64,000 nucleotides of DNA from positions 1 to 64,000 of the forward strand of contig JACRLI010000021.1 in the NCBI GenBank assembly GCA_016235265.1. Reading direction: 5' to 3'. The DNA comes from Candidatus Eisenbacteria bacterium. Its GTDB lineage: Bacteria; Eisenbacteria; RBG-16-71-46; JACRLI01. Under the pieces are notes generated by a model, which saw only the letters and a list, made by a program, of their open reading frames with translations, was not told where the DNA came from and made no database searches. Shown here piece after piece: positions 26,429 through 35,438 of the stretch. Position 1 is the stretch's first letter. The number at the start of each line of letters is the position of its first letter. The position numbers and the translations under genes are program-made.

Positions 26429-26977
26429 TCAGAATCGCACCGCCACCCCCAGCGTGGTGGTCCAGGAGTCGGCCTCGAAGTCGTGCGGCAGCAGCGCGCC
26501 GTGCCCGTGCTGCCGGAACACGTAGCGCCCGCCCAGGTCCATGGACACCTCGCGGCTCAGCGGCACGCGCACGCCGCCGCCCAGGTGCACCCCCACGCGC
26601 TGCGTGGTCTCGTCGGCGTAGTGGCTGTAGGGATACTCGACGGTGGTGTTGTACCACCCGAGTCCTCCGCCCACGTACAGCGCCCGCTGGGGGCGGAACC
26701 ACAGCGAGGCGGTGATGGGCCAGCTGTGCACACGCACGTCCCCACCCTCGTAGAGATCCTGCCGATACGCGATGCCGAGTTCCGTGTCCAGCACGCCCCG
26801 CACGACCGGCCCGCGCACCGCGAGGCCCCCGGACAGCCTCACGGCATCCTGGCCGGTCTCGCGGGTCAGGTGCAGCGAGGGAATCACTTCCGCGGCGACC
26901 GCGGGGCCGGCCGCTCCGAACGTCAGGGCCAGCACCACGCAGGCCCCGCGGACGCTTCGTGTCAATTGGACGCTCAT
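26429..26977 (-). CDS. Small outer-membrane beta-barrel protein
   Basis: The 182-residue product has a signal peptide (RSVRGACVVLALTFGAAGPAVAA). The remainder alternates in the way of an eight-stranded barrel: ITASLWFRPQRALYVGGGLGWY, RVGVHLGGGVRVPL, MDLGGRYVF. It ends in TTTLGVAVRF with a C-terminal Phe, the signal read by the BAM complex. It resembles the OmpW/OmpX-like barrel group in size, but no specific function is indicated. GGGAGG precedes ATG 26977. It is transcribed alone, converging on the subtilase gene. Confidence 0.8.
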   Translation of the reverse strand: MSVQLTRSVRGACVVLALTFGAAGPAVAAEVIPSLHLTRETGQDAVRLSGGLAVRGPVVRGVLDTELGIAYRQDLYEGGDVRVHSWPITASLWFRPQRALYVGGGLGWYNTTVEYPYSHYADETTQRVGVHLGGGVRVPLSREVSMDLGGRYVFRQHGHGALLPHDFEADSWTTTLGVAVRF

Positions 26978-27105
26978 GCCAGCCTCCCTTGATGGCGCCC
27001 CGCCAGGCCGGGTGGGTCAGGATCCACACCCGCACCCGGGGCGCCGCTGTCCGGAGTGCTTCTCAAGTTCCGTGCCAAGCGCGCGCCCACCCACCGCAAG
27101 AAGTT

Positions 27106-27130
27106 ACGCCGCCGGGAGGCCCGGCGGCGT
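27106..27130 (-). terminator. Stem-loop downstream of ggt
   Basis: ACGCCGCCGGG and CCCGGCGGCGT form a perfect 11-base stem over a 3-base loop, about 95 bases past the ggt stop. No U-tract follows. It could end the ggt transcript or, read either way, insulate the barrel gene. Confidence 0.5.
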
Positions 27131-27224
27131 GGCAGATGCATGACAATGTGTGGCGCGGATGCGGCGGCGTGCCGTCGCGGCACCGCGGCAAACCGACTCG
27201 TCCTCCCCGGGTCCGTGGCCCGGG

Positions 27225-29039
27225 CTAGTAGCCCACCGCGCAGCCGTCCTTGCGCTTCTCCGTGGCCCCGCAGTACAGCCCCGTGACCGGGTCGCGGAAG
27301 ATGGCCTGGTAACCGCCATACGCCCCCACGGCCTCCGGCTCGATGACGTGCCCGCGCATGCGCAGCTCCGCCAGAGTCGGTGAGGGCACCCCGTCCTCGA
27401 TGTGGAGCACCCCGCCCTTCCTCATGACCGTGCCGGTGGGCTCCGAGGAATCGGTGTGGTGGAAGCGCGGCGCGTCGCCGGCCTCCTGCAGGTTCATGGA
27501 GAAGTCGATCAGGTTCACGATCACCTGCGCGTGACCCTGCGGCTGCATGTCGCCACCCATCACCCCGAAGGCCATCAACGGCTTGCCGTTCGCCGTGGCG
27601 AACGCGGGGATGATGGTCTGGAACGGCCGCTTGCCCGGCTCCAGGTAGTTGGGGTGGCCCTGGTGCAGCGAGAACAGCGCCCCCCGGTTCTGGATGCCGA
27701 AGCCCAGCTCGGGCACCACGTAGCCGGAACCGAAGCCGGTGTAGTTGCTCTGGATCAGCGACACCATCAGGCCGCTGTCGTCGGCGGCGCACAGGTATGT
27801 GGTCTCCCGGCGTCCCAGCGCGGCCGGGTCGCCCGCGGTATCTCCCTGCGCGGCGTGCCGCATGTCGATCTTCGCGGCACGCCCGCGCGCGTAGGCCTTG
27901 GACAGCAACGAGTCCACCGGGAGCTTCACGAAGGCCGGGTCCGCGTAGTAGCGCGCGCGGTCGGCGAAGGCCAGCTTCTTGGCCTCGACGAAGATGTGCC
28001 AGAAGTCCGGGTTGTCGCGGCCCAGGTGCCTCAGGTTGAAGTTCTCCAGTATGTTCAGCAGCTGCAGCGCCGCGAGCCCCTGCGAATTGGGGGGCAGCTC
28101 CCACACCGTTACGCCGCGGTAGCCGGTGGAGATGGGCTCGTCCCATGTGGAGTGGTGGCGCTCGAAGTCCTCGCTCGCGAAGAACCCGCCGTTGGCCTTC
28201 GAGTAGCGCACCAGCGCCTCGGCCACCGGACCCTTGTAGTACGCGTCGCGCCCGCCCGTGGCCAGCAGGCGCAGCGTCTTCGCCAGCGCCGGGTTCCGGA
28301 ACAGCTGTCCTTCCCGCGGCGACTGGCCGCCGGGCATGAACACCTCGGCGAAACCGGGCTTGTCCTTGAACACGCGCGTGGAGCGCAGCCAGTCGGAAGC
28401 GATCACCGGGGAGAGGGGGAAACCCTCCTCCGCGTACTGGATGGCCGCGGCCAGCACGCGCTCCATCGGCAGCCTGCCGTAGCGCGCGTGCAACTCGAAC
28501 CAGCCGTCGGCGCACCCGGGAACGGTCCAGGCGTACGGGGAGCGCAGCGGGACGGTGCCCTCGCTGTCGGGCGGGACCATCGAGGCCTTGAGCCCCAGCG
28601 GCGCGCGGCCGGAGGCATTCAGTCCCACCACCTTGTTCAGCTTCGGGTCCCACAGGATGGCGAACAGGTCGCCGCCCAGTCCGCACGAGGTGGGCTCCAT
28701 CAGCGCCAGGCAGGCGTTGGTGGCGATCGCGGCATCCGCGGCGCTCCCGCCTTCACGCAGGATCTGCAGCCCCGCCTGCGCAGCCAGCGGCTGCGCCGCG
28801 CACACCATGCCGTGGCGGGCCCACACCACGCTGCGACTGGCGACGCCGCGGCCCTCGGGCTCGGCGTGCGCGGGTGCGGCAAAGGCGGCCGCTGCGGCAA
28901 ACGTCAGTGCGAGGCGCGTGAAGGCGGACGCGGCGGCAAACGCCGGCGCGAGGCGCGTGAAGGCGGGCTGCGCCGGCCGCGACGCGCCGGCGGCGCCCCG
29001 CCCGGCGGGCTCCGGGGACGCTGGAAGTCTCGGGACCAT
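27225..29039 (-). CDS. ggt: Gamma-glutamyltransferase family protein, exported
   Basis: The 604-residue protein is an Ntn-hydrolase of the gamma-glutamyltranspeptidase family. Such enzymes cleave themselves and then hydrolyse or transfer the gamma-glutamyl group of glutathione and related peptides in the periplasm. Family features are GMVCAAQPLAAQAGLQIL, GGSAADAAIATNACLALMEP, GLGGDLFAILWD, and the nucleophile region RETTYLCAADDSGLMVS (first residue of the small subunit is one of the Thr). FGVMGGDMQPQGHAQV is the C-terminal signature. The TTY variant in place of TTH is seen in YwrD-like members, so the substrate may differ. The export signal is stretched by a 13-residue tandem repeat. GAGGGGAG precedes ATG 29039. 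Confidence 0.9.
   Translation of the reverse strand: MVPRLPASPEPAGRGAAGASRPAQPAFTRLAPAFAAASAFTRLALTFAAAAAFAAPAHAEPEGRGVASRSVVWARHGMVCAAQPLAAQAGLQILREGGSAADAAIATNACLALMEPTSCGLGGDLFAILWDPKLNKVVGLNASGRAPLGLKASMVPPDSEGTVPLRSPYAWTVPGCADGWFELHARYGRLPMERVLAAAIQYAEEGFPLSPVIASDWLRSTRVFKDKPGFAEVFMPGGQSPREGQLFRNPALAKTLRLLATGGRDAYYKGPVAEALVRYSKANGGFFASEDFERHHSTWDEPISTGYRGVTVWELPPNSQGLAALQLLNILENFNLRHLGRDNPDFWHIFVEAKKLAFADRARYYADPAFVKLPVDSLLSKAYARGRAAKIDMRHAAQGDTAGDPAALGRRETTYLCAADDSGLMVSLIQSNYTGFGSGYVVPELGFGIQNRGALFSLHQGHPNYLEPGKRPFQTIIPAFATANGKPLMAFGVMGGDMQPQGHAQVIVNLIDFSMNLQEAGDAPRFHHTDSSEPTGTVMRKGGVLHIEDGVPSPTLAELRMRGHVIEPEAVGAYGGYQAIFRDPVTGLYCGATEKRKDGCAVGY
28894..28971 (-). repeat. 39-base tandem repeat inside the ggt signal region
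   Basis: Two copies of a 39-base unit (starting at 28894 and 28933) differ at only a few bases. They encode the 13-residue units AFTRLAPAFAAAS and AFTRLALTFAAAA, with a partial third copy (AFAAPAHA) leading to the predicted signal cleavage. The period is a multiple of three, so copy-number changes keep the frame. Confidence 0.75.
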
Positions 29040-29211
29040 GGGTTCTCCCCTCTCGCGGCTGCACTTCATCCGGGGGCTGACGCAACTCGATGCGACTGCC
29101 CTGACGGCCGGTCCAATGTTGCGGCCGCCGGGGGGCGGCGTCCAGCGCGAATCTCGGCGGCGGCGGCCGCGCATCCCGGCGCGGCGACCGGCCCGGCGCG
29201 ACCCTCGAAGC

Positions 29212-31554
29212 TCAACCGGGCTGCGGGAGCAACCCGCGGCGGACCGAGTCGGCCAGGGCCTCGAGCGGCGGAAACAGCTGCGCCCCGGGCCGGTGGCGGC
29301 CCTCGATCAGCTGCAGCGCCCGCGCGCGATCTCCCATCCGCAGCCTGCACCGCGCGGCGAAGTACCTCGCGGGCGCCGCGTCCGGGCTGGAGGCCAGGCC
29401 GGCTTCTAGCTCGCGCGCGGCCGATGCCAGGTCCCCCAGCTCCAGGCACGCGATCCCAAGGCGCACGCGGTACTCGATGTTGGCCGGCTCGAGGGCCACG
29501 GCGGCCTGGAAGTGCTCCCGGGCCTCCGCGGGGCGCCGCTGCGCCAGGCGCACCGTGCCCAGCTCGTCGTGAAACAATCCCGCCGCCTGCCCCATCCGCA
29601 GGCCCTTCTCACAGTACCGCGCGGCCGCCTCGTATTCGCCCAGGCACAGGTGCGCGTGGGCCTGGAACGCGATGACCCGCGGGGCGCCGGGCGAGAGGCT
29701 GTCCGCGACCGCGAGATGGCCCAGCGCCTCGCGGAAGCGGCCCATGGCCATCAGCTGTCCGCTGAGGACCAATCGCGGGGCCGCGAGCCCGGGTCGCCCG
29801 GCCACGTGGCGCTCCAGGGCCTCCGCCAGCGGGGCCTGCATCTGGCTCTCGGTGACCGGCTCGTCCGTGAAGCGGTAGATGGTGAAGGAACGGCCGCGCG
29901 GAAGGCTGCGGGCGGCCACCTGTGCCAGCCCCGGCAGGCGCACGTCGCGATCCTCCAGCAGGTCGAACTGGGGTCGCAGGTGCTTCTCCACGCCGGAGTA
30001 GAAGAGATAGCCGGCACCCGAGGCGCGCGCGGCCTGCACCAGCTCGAAGATGTCGGCGGCGGCCGGGAGCTCCACGTAGTTCATTCCCGCGAAGTAGGCC
30101 ACGTGCGGCTTCCTCGCCATGACGGTCTCACCGGGACGGCCCAGGGAGCGCAGCAGTTCCCCGCCCACGCGCACTTCGTGCGGTGCGTCCGCCAGCAGCG
30201 CCTGGATGTCGGCCCACGCGCGCGCGCCCGAAGGCGCCAGCAACCCCGCCAGCAGGACCCAGCGGAGCGCCGGGAGCCATGCACGGCCGGCCACGGCGGG
30301 AACGGCGGCTCCGGCCGGTGCGGAGCGCCCGGGGCTCCGCACCGCGGCAGGGCGCCCGGGTGACCACATCAACACCAGCGCGCCGGCGCCGGAGAGATAG
30401 AACGGCAGCAGGTACAGGAAGAAGCGCGGCCCGTAGAAGACGCTCACCAGCGACAGGTAGCCCAGCGCGAAGTGCCCCAGCATCCCCGGCCAGCCCCGAC
30501 GGCGCCACCAGCACAGGGCCAGACCGGCGAGCGCCGGCACACCCAGCCACACCGGGAGCAGCCTGTGGATATCCTGCAGCCAGTGCGTGGCCATGTTCGC
30601 GCCCAGGCGCGAGAAGAAGAGCCGCGGGTCGTACAGGGCCACGTCGCGCAGTGAATGAAACTGGCCGGCGGCGATCTTCCAGAACGCGTCCCAGTTGGTG
30701 TCCCGGCCGTAGATGTCCCGGGCCACGTTCTGCCAGTTCTCGTTGGTGAACGCATTGCCGGTCAGCGCCTGGTTGGTGACCAGCCACGGCACCACCGACA
30801 CCGCCAGGCCCGCGGCGTACGCCGCCAGCCGCGGCAGCCGCGGGGGCCGGGCCAGCAACACCGCCGCCGCGGCCGGCACCAGGAACGCGGCGTTGTACCG
30901 GGTGATGATCGCAAAGCCGGACAGGAGGCCGGCCGCGGCCACGGCGCGGCTGCCACGACCCTGCAGCACCAGGTGCGTCGCGGCGATGGACAGCGCGAAG
31001 GTCGGCAGGTCGGTGCCCGCCTCCACCGCGGCGCGCAGGTAGACGGGATTGACCGCCAGGCCCAGCAGCACGGCCAGACCCACCCCCGGGCCGAGAAAGC
31101 GGCGGATCAACAGGAATGAGCACCAGGCGCCCGCGAGTGCGGCGGCCACGTTCAGAACCCGCGCGGCCAGGTAGAAGTCCCCGCCGCAGGGGAAGGAGAA
31201 CGTGGCCAGCAACAGCGGGTAGCCGAAGCCCTTGAAGGCGTACTGCGCGGCCTGCATGCGGCCGCCCAGCAGGTCGCGCGCGGCGGGGATGTAGTCGCCG
31301 AGCAGGTCCGTCTCGACGGCGTAGAACGGGGTGACGTGCAGCCCCAGGTTCACCCACAGCAGCAGCAGCGCGTAGCCGCACAGCGCGGCCAGGGCCACGC
31401 GGAAGACGGAATCCAAACCCGCGGCGGTTCCGGCCGGTGCGGCCGGCGCCACGGACGCGCCGCCGTCACGGCGGCCGCGTCCCCCACCCGGGGGAGCAGA
31501 CTCTCGGCCGCGCGGCTCGCCGCCGGCCGGTGCCCGGTCCCTCCGGCGCGGCAT
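29212..31554 (-). CDS. Membrane glycosyltransferase (GT39/ArnT-like, GT-C fold) with C-terminal TPRs
   Basis: The 780-residue protein has a Pro/Gly/Arg-rich cytoplasmic N-terminus, then a first membrane helix (ALAALCGYALLLLWVNLGL). An acidic first loop follows, typical of GT-C enzymes (YAVETDLLGDYIPAARDLL), then about ten membrane segments. A soluble part continues, and the last ~160 residues are TPR-like helices (LGEYEAAARYCEKGLRMGQ, RPAEAREHFQAAVALEPAN). GT39-type enzymes move sugars from polyprenyl-phosphate carriers to proteins or lipids outside the membrane. It starts 2 bases after the tkt stop, so it is the last gene of the pentose phosphate operon, an unusual partner. Its ribosome-binding site is weak, so translation may be coupled to tkt. 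Confidence 0.75.
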   Translation of the reverse strand: MPRRRDRAPAGGEPRGRESAPPGGGRGRRDGGASVAPAAPAGTAAGLDSVFRVALAALCGYALLLLWVNLGLHVTPFYAVETDLLGDYIPAARDLLGGRMQAAQYAFKGFGYPLLLATFSFPCGGDFYLAARVLNVAAALAGAWCSFLLIRRFLGPGVGLAVLLGLAVNPVYLRAAVEAGTDLPTFALSIAATHLVLQGRGSRAVAAAGLLSGFAIITRYNAAFLVPAAAAVLLARPPRLPRLAAYAAGLAVSVVPWLVTNQALTGNAFTNENWQNVARDIYGRDTNWDAFWKIAAGQFHSLRDVALYDPRLFFSRLGANMATHWLQDIHRLLPVWLGVPALAGLALCWWRRRGWPGMLGHFALGYLSLVSVFYGPRFFLYLLPFYLSGAGALVLMWSPGRPAAVRSPGRSAPAGAAVPAVAGRAWLPALRWVLLAGLLAPSGARAWADIQALLADAPHEVRVGGELLRSLGRPGETVMARKPHVAYFAGMNYVELPAAADIFELVQAARASGAGYLFYSGVEKHLRPQFDLLEDRDVRLPGLAQVAARSLPRGRSFTIYRFTDEPVTESQMQAPLAEALERHVAGRPGLAAPRLVLSGQLMAMGRFREALGHLAVADSLSPGAPRVIAFQAHAHLCLGEYEAAARYCEKGLRMGQAAGLFHDELGTVRLAQRRPAEAREHFQAAVALEPANIEYRVRLGIACLELGDLASAARELEAGLASSPDAAPARYFAARCRLRMGDRARALQLIEGRHRPGAQLFPPLEALADSVRRGLLPQPG

Positions 31555-31556
31555 CG

Positions 31557-33668
31557 TCAGCGTCCGGGGCCGGGCGCCACGGTGGCCACGAACGCGCGGA
31601 TCCGCTCCGCCACCAGTTGTGGAGTGAATCCGAAGTGCTGCTGAAGATCGGCCAGCGGCGCCGAGGCTCCGAAGCGGTCGAGGCCCAGGCACAGCGAGCC
31701 CGCGCCCAGCACCTCGCTCCATCCGAAGGTGACCGCGGCCTCCAGCGAGACGCGCGGGATGCCCGGAGGCAGCACCGAATCGCGCCACGCGGCATCCTGT
31801 TCCCGCCAGTTCTCCACGCACGGCATGGACACCACGCGGACATCCAGGGGCCCCGCGGCCGGGCCTCCGCCCGCAGTGCCCCCGGCGGGAGCCTGCGCGG
31901 CCGGCCCGGCCAGCCGCTCGGCCGCCTGGACCGCGAGGCTCACCTCCGAGCCGGTGGCCACGATCACCGCGTCCGGCCGCGGCCCGCGCTCGCGGCGCGC
32001 CACGTAGCCGCCACGCCACACGTCGCGGCGGTCGAAGCCCTCCGGGCGGCGCAGCACGCCCGTCTTCTGGCGCGACAGCGCCAGTAGATTGGGCCCGTCC
32101 GCGCGCTGCATGCACCAGGCCCAGCTCATCGCCGTCTCCAGCCCGTCCGCGGGCCGCCACACGCGCAGCCCGGGCATGGCCCGCAGCGAAGCCAGGTGCT
32201 CCACCGGCTGGTGCGTGGGACCGTCCTCGCCCAGGAAGATGCTGTCGTGGGTGAACACCCAGGTGCTCCGCACCTTCATCAGCGCCGAGAGCCGGATGGC
32301 GGGGCGGGCGTAATCGGTGAACACCAGGAAGCTGGAGCCGTACGGCAGGAAGGCCCCGCCCAGGGCCAGCCCGTTCACGATGGCGCCCATGGCGTGCTCG
32401 CGGATGCCGAAGTGGAAGCAGCGTCCCGCGAAGCGCGCCTCGCCCTCCCCCAGGCCCACCGCCGTGGAGCCCCGGATCCAGGTCAGCGTGGAAGGATCCA
32501 GGTCCGCCGAGCCGCCCACCAGCGCGGGCACCTCCGCGGAGATCTTCTGGATCACCGCCTGTGAGTGCTGGCGGGTGGCGGCGTCCTGGTCCATACCCTC
32601 CACCAGCCGCGCATCCAGGTCCGCCGGCACGCGCAGCTGCAGGTGCGCGGCCAGGCCCTCGGCGAGGTCCGGGTGGGCCCCGGCCCAGCGGCCCAGGCCC
32701 TCCTGCCACCGCTCGCGCCGGGTGCCGCCGTCCCGGGCGCGCCCCGCGAAGAACGCGCGCACGTCGGCGGGCACGTGGAAGGGCGGCTCTTCCGGCCAGC
32801 CCAGGTTCGCCTTGGCCCGCTTCGTCTCCTCCGGGCCCAGCGGCGCGCCGTGCGCCTCGTGCGAGTCCTGCTTGCCGGGGCTGCCGTAGCCGATATGGGT
32901 GCGCGCCACGATCAGGCTGGGCCTCGAGGTGTCGGCCACCGCGGACGCCAGCGCCCCGCGCACCCCGGCGCGGTCGTGGCCGTCCACGCGCAGCACCTGC
33001 CAGCCGAAGGCCAGGAACCGCACCGCCACGTCCTCGCCGAAGGCCAGCGAGGTGTCGCCCTCGATGCTGATGTGGTTACGGTCGTAGAGATAGACCAGGT
33101 TCCCCAGCCCCCAGTGGCCGGCCAGCGATGCGGCCTCGGAGGAGACGCCCTCCATGAGGTCGCCGTCGCTCACGATCCCGAACACCCGGTGGGTGAAGGG
33201 CGCGAAGTCGGGCCGGTTGAAGCGCGCGCCCAGCATCTTCGAGGCCAGCGCCATGCCCACGCCGTGCGCGAAACCCTGCCCCAGGGGACCGGTGGTGGTC
33301 TCCACGCCCACGGTGTGGCCACGCTCCGGGTGGCCGGGCGTGCGGCTGCCCCACTGGCGGAAATTCCGGAGATCTTGCAGCGTCACCGGGTAGCCGAAGA
33401 GGTGCAACAGCGAGTAGATCAGCATACTGCCGTGGCCCGCGGAGAGCACGAAGCGGTCACGGTCGGGCCAGTCGGCCGCCTGCGGGTCGTGGCGCAGGAA
33501 TTCGCTCCACAGCACGAACGCCATGTCGGCCGCGCCCATGGGCATGCCGGGATGCCCCGACCGGGCGGCCTCCACTCCGTCCACGGCGAGGAAGCGCAGG
33601 GCGTTCACGCAGCGCTGCTCCAGGGAGGGGTCGGCAGGGACGACAGGATTCGGGCTGGCCTGGCTCAC
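31557..33668 (-). CDS. tkt: Transketolase
   Basis: The 703-residue thiamine-diphosphate enzyme moves two-carbon units between sugar phosphates in the non-oxidative pentose phosphate pathway. Visible signatures are LRFLAVDGVEAARSGHPGMP, LSAGHGSMLIYSLLHLFGY, the TPP-binding DGDLMEGVSSEAASLAGH, and the pyrimidine-domain RCFHFGIREHAMGAIVNG. The last is the Glu-containing motif that activates the cofactor. The start is a GTG at 33668 that overlaps the glk stop by 4 bases (GTGA), with GGGAGGGAAG upstream. Length is slightly above the usual ~660 residues, mostly from Ala/Gly-rich loops. Transaldolase, ribulose-phosphate epimerase and ribose isomerase are not in this operon. Confidence 0.95.
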   Translation of the reverse strand: MSQASPNPVVPADPSLEQRCVNALRFLAVDGVEAARSGHPGMPMGAADMAFVLWSEFLRHDPQAADWPDRDRFVLSAGHGSMLIYSLLHLFGYPVTLQDLRNFRQWGSRTPGHPERGHTVGVETTTGPLGQGFAHGVGMALASKMLGARFNRPDFAPFTHRVFGIVSDGDLMEGVSSEAASLAGHWGLGNLVYLYDRNHISIEGDTSLAFGEDVAVRFLAFGWQVLRVDGHDRAGVRGALASAVADTSRPSLIVARTHIGYGSPGKQDSHEAHGAPLGPEETKRAKANLGWPEEPPFHVPADVRAFFAGRARDGGTRRERWQEGLGRWAGAHPDLAEGLAAHLQLRVPADLDARLVEGMDQDAATRQHSQAVIQKISAEVPALVGGSADLDPSTLTWIRGSTAVGLGEGEARFAGRCFHFGIREHAMGAIVNGLALGGAFLPYGSSFLVFTDYARPAIRLSALMKVRSTWVFTHDSIFLGEDGPTHQPVEHLASLRAMPGLRVWRPADGLETAMSWAWCMQRADGPNLLALSRQKTGVLRRPEGFDRRDVWRGGYVARRERGPRPDAVIVATGSEVSLAVQAAERLAGPAAQAPAGGTAGGGPAAGPLDVRVVSMPCVENWREQDAAWRDSVLPPGIPRVSLEAAVTFGWSEVLGAGSLCLGLDRFGASAPLADLQQHFGFTPQLVAERIRAFVATVAPGPGR

Positions 33669-34663
33669 GGTGTGCTTCCCTCCCGGGCGAACTCTTCCGC
33701 GAGGGCCATCGCGCCCAGGAGCCCCACGCGGGTGTTGGTGACCAGGTGCACGGGCACGCGCTCCAGCAGGGTGCGGTAGCGGCCCTTGCCCAGGAATGCC
33801 TCCAGGAAGCGGCCGTCCTGGAAGCGCGCCGCCATGCGCGGCGCGATACCGCCGGCCACGTACACGCCGCCGGTGGCCAGCATCCGGAGCGCCACGTTGC
33901 CCGCCTCCGCCCCGTAGATGGTGACGAACAGGTCCAGCGCCTCGCGGCACAGAGGATCGCCCGAGGGCCCGTCGAAGCCGGAGATGGCCGCGGCGGGATC
34001 GCCCGCCGCCATGGCCGCGGCCACCGCGACCGACTCCGGGTGACGCCCGCGCGCGCGCACGAACTCGTAGATGTTGTGGATGCCCGGCCCCGAGAGCAGC
34101 CGCTCGTAGGAGACGCGCCCGTGGCGGGCGCGGAGGAATCTCAGCAGCTCGATCTCCTCGTCGGTGCGCGGCGCAAAGTCGCCGTGACCTCCCTCGGTGG
34201 GCACGACGAAGCGCCGGCCCTCGTGACTGGCCACGATGGCCTCGCCCAGGCCCGTGCCCGCGCCGAGCACCCCCACGGTGCCGCCCGCGTCGGCCTGGCC
34301 CTGCTGCAGCGCCACGGTGTCCCCCGGGACCAGGAGCAGCACTCCCCGCGCGGCGGCCACGAAGTCATTCACCAGCCGCACGCGCTGCAGGCCCAGCGCC
34401 GAAGCCAGCTGCCGCTCGCCCAGCGTCCACGGCAGGTTGGTGGCGTGGCACTCGCCGTCGATCACCGGGCCGGCCACGCCAAAGGCGGCGTGCGAGGCGC
34501 GCCCGTCCAGTCGGCCCAGGAAATCACCCAGCAGGTCGGCGAAGCCGGCGTAGGCGCCGCTCTCGTAGCGCCGCTCCAGCAACTCCTCGTGCCGCCCCTG
34601 CGCCGCGCTCACCGCGCGCAACAGCGTCTTGGTCCCGCCCACGTCGCCCGCGACGAGGATCAT
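33665..34663 (-). CDS. glk: Glucokinase
   Basis: The 332-residue product is a bacterial Glk-type glucokinase (ATP + glucose to glucose 6-phosphate). The phosphate-binding motif LVAGDVGGTKTLLRAV opens the protein. VRLVNDFVAAARG holds the catalytic Asp in the family position, and GAGTGLGEAIV and EGGHGDFAPRTDEEIELL are Glk signatures. ATG 34663 overlaps the pgl stop in an ATGA, and the stop overlaps the tkt start. It feeds the G6P branch point used by zwf in the same operon. There is no ROK-type zinc motif, so it belongs to the Glk rather than the ROK group. Confidence 0.94.
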   Translation of the reverse strand: MILVAGDVGGTKTLLRAVSAAQGRHEELLERRYESGAYAGFADLLGDFLGRLDGRASHAAFGVAGPVIDGECHATNLPWTLGERQLASALGLQRVRLVNDFVAAARGVLLLVPGDTVALQQGQADAGGTVGVLGAGTGLGEAIVASHEGRRFVVPTEGGHGDFAPRTDEEIELLRFLRARHGRVSYERLLSGPGIHNIYEFVRARGRHPESVAVAAAMAAGDPAAAISGFDGPSGDPLCREALDLFVTIYGAEAGNVALRMLATGGVYVAGGIAPRMAARFQDGRFLEAFLGKGRYRTLLERVPVHLVTNTRVGLLGAMALAEEFAREGSTP

Positions 34664-35433
34664 CCCAGGTCCTCCACGTCCAGTTCGTCCAGCGGGTCCG
34701 GCGGCAGGTCCAGCCCGTACGCGGCGTCGCGGTCGGCCAGGAACAGCAGCCGCGGATTGGCCCGCAGCAGCCGGCAGATCGGCAGGTCCAGCTCCAGGGC
34801 GGGGTTCATCACGTGCACCAGCGTCTCGGTCTTGTCCTCGCCGGTGACCAGCACCACCCCGGCCCGCGCGCGCTCCAGCACCGGGAAGGTGAGCGTCAGG
34901 CGCCAGCCGTCCATCTGCGGCACGTAGTTCTCCACCACCCAGCGCTCCCCTTCCTCCAGCGCGGACGTCCCGGGAAACAGCGAGGCGGTGTGACCGTCGG
35001 CGCCCATCCCCAGCACCACGAAGTCGAGGTCGGGCCACTCGGTGCCGTCCGGGTACAGGTCGCGCCATTCGCTCTCCGCCAGCCACGCCGCGCGCGGCGG
35101 CGGGAGCTCGCCGCGCAGCCTGTGGATGCGGGAGGCGGGCAACGGCGCGCGCGCCAGCAGCGACTCCTGCAGCATCCGGTAGTTGCTGGCCTGGTGCTCG
35201 GGCGGCACGCAGCGCTCGTCCACCTGGAACAGGTGCACCGGGGCCCAGTCCACGGGGGTGAGCTCGTAGCTCTCGGCCAGCCGCTCGCCGAAGCGCCGCG
35301 GCGTGCGACCGCCGGAGAGCGCCACGCTGAACGGCCCGGGGGCGGCTCGCAGCGCCTCGATGAAGCGGCGCTCGGCCTCGCCGGCCACCGCCTCCGGGAT
35401 GCTGCCCACCCAGATCGGGAATCGGGTCGCCAT
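34660..35433 (-). CDS. pgl: 6-phosphogluconolactonase
   Basis: The 257-residue protein hydrolyses 6-phosphogluconolactone, the second step of the oxidative pentose phosphate pathway. It has the SOL/DevB features: FSVALSGGRTPRRFGERL, VHLFQVDERCVPPEHQASN and DFVVLGMGADGHTASLFPG. ATG 35433 is taken as the start. A GTG 9 bases earlier (35442) overlaps the opcA stop as GTGA and is an equally plausible coupled start. The stop overlaps glk. The protein has no signal peptide and is cytoplasmic. Confidence 0.93.
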   Translation of the reverse strand: MATRFPIWVGSIPEAVAGEAERRFIEALRAAPGPFSVALSGGRTPRRFGERLAESYELTPVDWAPVHLFQVDERCVPPEHQASNYRMLQESLLARAPLPASRIHRLRGELPPPRAAWLAESEWRDLYPDGTEWPDLDFVVLGMGADGHTASLFPGTSALEEGERWVVENYVPQMDGWRLTLTFPVLERARAGVVLVTGEDKTETLVHVMNPALELDLPICRLLRANPRLLFLADRDAAYGLDLPPDPLDELDVEDLG

Positions 35434-35438
35434 GCCCG

